In this document: piece after piece, positions 9,809 to 12,332 of the stretch
Numbering within the stretch: the first letter of the stretch is position 1
Layout: each line of letters opens with the position of its first letter
NCBI GenBank assembly: GCA_000697335.1
Contig: JNEM01013235.1
Coordinates: 1 to 12,332, forward strand
Source of the DNA: Conidiobolus incongruus B7586
Taxonomy: Eukaryota; Entomophthoromycota; Entomophthoromycetes; Entomophthorales; Conidiobolaceae
Reading direction: 5' to 3'
Length of the DNA stretch: 12,332 nt
Made by a program: the position numbers and the translations under genes
Notes under the pieces: model-generated
Told to the model about the DNA's origin: nothing
The model's input: only the letters and a program-made list of their open reading frames with translations
Database searches by the model: none

Positions 9809-11423
9809 ATGATAAACAATCAATTAACAACCATCATCAGCAGTATTCGTAAATATAGTACAAGCACCCAAAGTGCTACAATACAAACTGCTAAGACCAA
9901 TGAAAAGTTAAAGATTAAAAGAATTAAAGGGATGCAAGATTATTTAGGATCCAATATGGATAAGCTTAATTTGATCGAATCAGAAGCTAAGAGAGTTATG
10001 CATCTGTATGGCTATAGTAAGGTGAATAGTCAATGAATTACCAAAGTATGATGTTTCCTAAATTTTATTATTAGATCGCCACACCTATCTTAGAACAAGT
10101 TGAACTATTCAACAAAGGACTTGGGGAAGGATCTGAAGTAGTTGTTGGTAAAGAACTATACGAGTTAGAAGATGTTAAAAATGGAGAGAGGATCGCTTTG
10201 AGACCCGAAGGAACTGCAAGTAAAGATTTTTGCCATGTTTTTATCTTTGCTCAGCTTATTAATGAACTAACTTAGGTGTTATAAGAGCATTCATCAACAA
10301 TGATTTAAAGTTTCAATTACCTCAAAAACTATACTACTTTGGCCCCATGTTCAGAAGAGAAAGACCCCAGAAAGGGAGACTAAGACAAGTAACTAATATA
10401 CAAATTTATTTATTTCAATTACTAATTATACATAGTTTCATCAATTTGGTGCTGAATGTATTGGTATTTCAAGCGCTTTCAACGACGTTGAATTAATTAG
10501 CCAAGGTTACATGCTCCTCAACAAGCTTGGACTCACAGATCGAGTGACCCTCAAAATCAATTCAATTGGTGACTTAAACTCCCGACTTCAGTATGCTCAA
10601 GCATTGAAATCCTACTTGACACCATATCAAGATCAGTTATCAGAGTTCAGTCGGCTCAAGCTAAATATCAACCCTATCAAAATTTTAGATTCCAAAAACA
10701 AGGAAGATCTTAGATTAACGAAGAATGCACCTCGTTTAGGTGATTATCTATCGCCAATAGTGCATTATTATTCGAAGAAATTCAAAAAGAGCTAAATATC
10801 CAGGAAATTCCTTTTGAAGTTGATAATAATCTAGTACGTGGTTTAGATTACTATAATGATACCGTATGGGAATTCGTTTCCAAGCCAGGTGAAAGGAGCC
10901 TAGGAGAATCTCAGTGCACTGTATTGGCAGGTGGAAGATACCAAGGCTTAATCGAAAAATTGTCAGGAAAGTATGATTCCGAAAATTTGATTCCTTCAAT
11001 AGGGTAATTTAAAATACTTTCATTCAATATCAATCATCAAATTAAACTTCTATTTAGATGGGCCTGTGGTGCTGAAAGATTATCCCTCATGCTAAATGAA
11101 GTAGCTCCCGAAGTTCCAGCCATTCAAATCATTCCAATGCTCACGACTCCTCAGCACAATTCAAAGATAACATCCTAAGCTCAAGCTATCATTTAGCCAA
11201 CACTTTACGCCAAGCAAACTTCTCCTCTCAAGTATCCATTCCTCCCAAAAATTCTGCCAAATTCCTATCACAACTGAAATCTAAATTTGTAATTTTCATT
11301 GGTCAAGAAGAAGTTGAAACCAAGCAATTCACTATCAAGAATTGGGTCACTAGAGATCAACATAAAGTAAATAAGGAAAGTTTAATTCAATTGCTTCAGC
11401 AAGAACTCACACTCAAAAATTAA
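9809..11423 (+). CDS. Histidyl-tRNA synthetase, mitochondrial, bacterial type (two frame breaks)
   Basis: The enzyme attaches histidine to tRNA-His. Exons are 9809-10021, 10075-10219, 10276-10388, 10436-11003 and 11058-11423, with introns of 47 to 56 bases (for example GTAAAG...CTAACTTAG). The first about 30 residues are basic, Ser/Thr-rich and free of acids, with RKYS as a likely cleavage site, so import into mitochondria is expected. Visible class II and HisRS motifs are: [16 protein letters not shown] (motif 1); RPEGTA with [18 protein letters not shown] (motif 2); [16 protein letters not shown] (usually AGGRYDGL); [10 protein letters not shown] (motif 3). The C-terminal anticodon-binding domain ends at a TAA. 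The sequence resembles E. coli and Rickettsia HisRS rather than the eukaryotic type. Coding bases total 1405, two short of a multiple of three. Single bases seem missing near 10748-10753 (after GDYLS) and near 11137-11140 (before AHDSSAQF). They could be sequencing errors or recent gene decay. Confidence 0.9.
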
Positions 11424-11750
11424 ACTAAATAAGTGAAGCTCTTAAAAATTATTTTGAGCCCCTTCTCATCATACTATCACTGGATTATTTATCCATACAA
11501 CAATGATATTAGATGTAACCTATGAATTTTATTAACTAAAAATTGTCTCCACTAAATTTATTATAAAGCACATTCCTTAATAGATAATAAGAAGCAGCCT
11601 GAAGAATCGCTATATGCAACCGATATATTTAATTAAAAAATAAACATTAGATGTACTATAATAATGATTTAACAGTTATCAATATAATTTTAATACCAAT
11701 AATATAAATTTCATAATGCTTTATTATATATCATTTTAAAATATAATGAT
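11424..11750. other. Convergent gap between HisRS and EF-Ts
   Basis: This short AT-rich region carries the 3' ends of two converging genes. It presumably holds both polyadenylation signals, but no motif stands out. No gene, repeat or structured RNA was seen. Confidence 0.6.
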
Positions 11751-12332
11751 TTAAATATTAGCTTGTTTCATAACTTCTTCAGCAAAATTATCTTCAGCCT
11801 TTTCTATACCTTCACCAGCTTCCAATCTACAAAAAGCTTCAATGCTTAACTTGAGCTGGTGTGAGTCAACATATTGCTTCAAAGTATTGCCGACAGTCTC
11901 ACTACCAAAGATGAAGCTTTGATTCAATAAGACCGAAGAAGATAAGAATTCTTCATATTCGCTGGCAGAGAGCTCGCTCTTCTTGGCGACAGCAACGGAA
12001 TCTGCAGCAGACAAACACTGAGGATTGAATCCAACAACTTGACGAGCCAATTGCCTAGCCAACTTGGGGACGGGCTCAGCTTCGCCAGCACCTTCAATCT
12101 TCATGACGACCAAACCACCAATCTTACCGCCAGATTCCAATCCGCCGTGAGCAAAGCCAGCAGTAAAATACTTAGCATCGCCAGTCTGTGGTAAGTTAGT
12201 CAAAACAGTTCTACGCAGCACAATATTCTCTCCTAACTTGCCAATAGTTTCATTGATCTTCTGTTGAACTGTGACATCTTCAGAGATAACAGCTTGTTGG
12301 ACGATTTCTGGAGATAAGTTCAAAATAATGTC
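11751..12332 (-). CDS. tsf1: Mitochondrial elongation factor Ts, 3' part (runs off window)
   Basis: EF-Ts is the guanine-nucleotide exchange factor that recycles EF-Tu in mitochondrial translation. The frame is open from the right edge of the window to a TAA at 11753-11751, giving 193 C-terminal residues; the start, the mitochondrial presequence and the N-terminal UBA-like and catalytic part lie beyond the edge. Family features visible are GKLGENIVLRRTV near the beginning, then FAHGGLESGGKIGGLVVMKI, the typical conserved core of the dimerisation domain, then LARQLARQVVGFNPQCLSA and a helical C-terminal region. No intron falls in this part. It converges on the mitochondrial HisRS, another mitochondrial translation gene. 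The apparent TTG or other internal starts are artefacts of the window edge. Confidence 0.93.
   Translation of the reverse strand, partial: DIILNLSPEIVQQAVISEDVTVQQKINETIGKLGENIVLRRTVLTNLPQTGDAKYFTAGFAHGGLESGGKIGGLVVMKIEGAGEAEPVPKLARQLARQVVGFNPQCLSAADSVAVAKKSELSASEYEEFLSSSVLLNQSFIFGSETVGNTLKQYVDSHQLKLSIEAFCRLEAGEGIEKAEDNFAEEVMKQANI

Noticed and set aside
10733-10762. Tiny intron (GTGATT to CAATAG, 21 bases) to explain the first HisRS frame break
   Set aside because: It is too short to splice, its length is a multiple of three so it would not change frame, and it would remove the conserved DYL.

Overview
The window looks like nuclear DNA of an AT-rich fungus. Four protein genes are clear: eIF3 subunit c, a Cti6-like PHD-finger protein, a histidyl-tRNA synthetase with a mitochondrial presequence, and mitochondrial EF-Ts. 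All are split by, or lie beside genes split by, very short spliceosomal introns (about 35 to 60 bases) with GT...AG ends and CTAAY-type branch sites close to the 3' end. Genes are moderately AT-rich and the gaps are extremely AT-rich. The working mitochondrial translation genes argue against an anaerobic, hydrogenosome-bearing fungus. An early-diverging lineage such as Entomophthoromycotina would fit, but that placement is inference.

Layout, left to right. 1-2373 is a very AT-rich arm with no supportable gene. 2374-4817 (+) is eIF3c with one 47-base intron. 4818-5634 is a convergent gap with a TTA microsatellite. 5635-6792 (-) holds a LYR-motif, Cup1-like gene broken into short exons; its core is clear, but its 5' end and 3' half cannot be joined cleanly. 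An unassigned coding-like frame lies just upstream of it (6759-7022). 7084-7156 (-) is tRNA-Thr(AGU). 7776-9392 (-) is the Cti6-like PHD protein in four exons, the first coding only four bases. 9393-9808 is a divergent promoter region shared with the mitochondrial HisRS, 9809-11423 (+), which has five exons and two single-base breaks in frame. 11751-12332 (-) is the 3' part of mitochondrial EF-Ts, which runs off the right edge.

Functionally, the right half leans to mitochondria: HisRS charges mitochondrial tRNA-His, EF-Ts recycles EF-Tu in the same translation system, and LYR proteins typically act in mitochondria with the acyl carrier protein. eIF3c serves cytosolic initiation, and the PHD protein probably acts in a histone deacetylase complex. 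I found no convincing transposon, virus-like element, CRISPR array or novel multi-gene system. The points most worth checking are the frame breaks in HisRS and in the LYR gene, and the bacterial-type identity of the HisRS.
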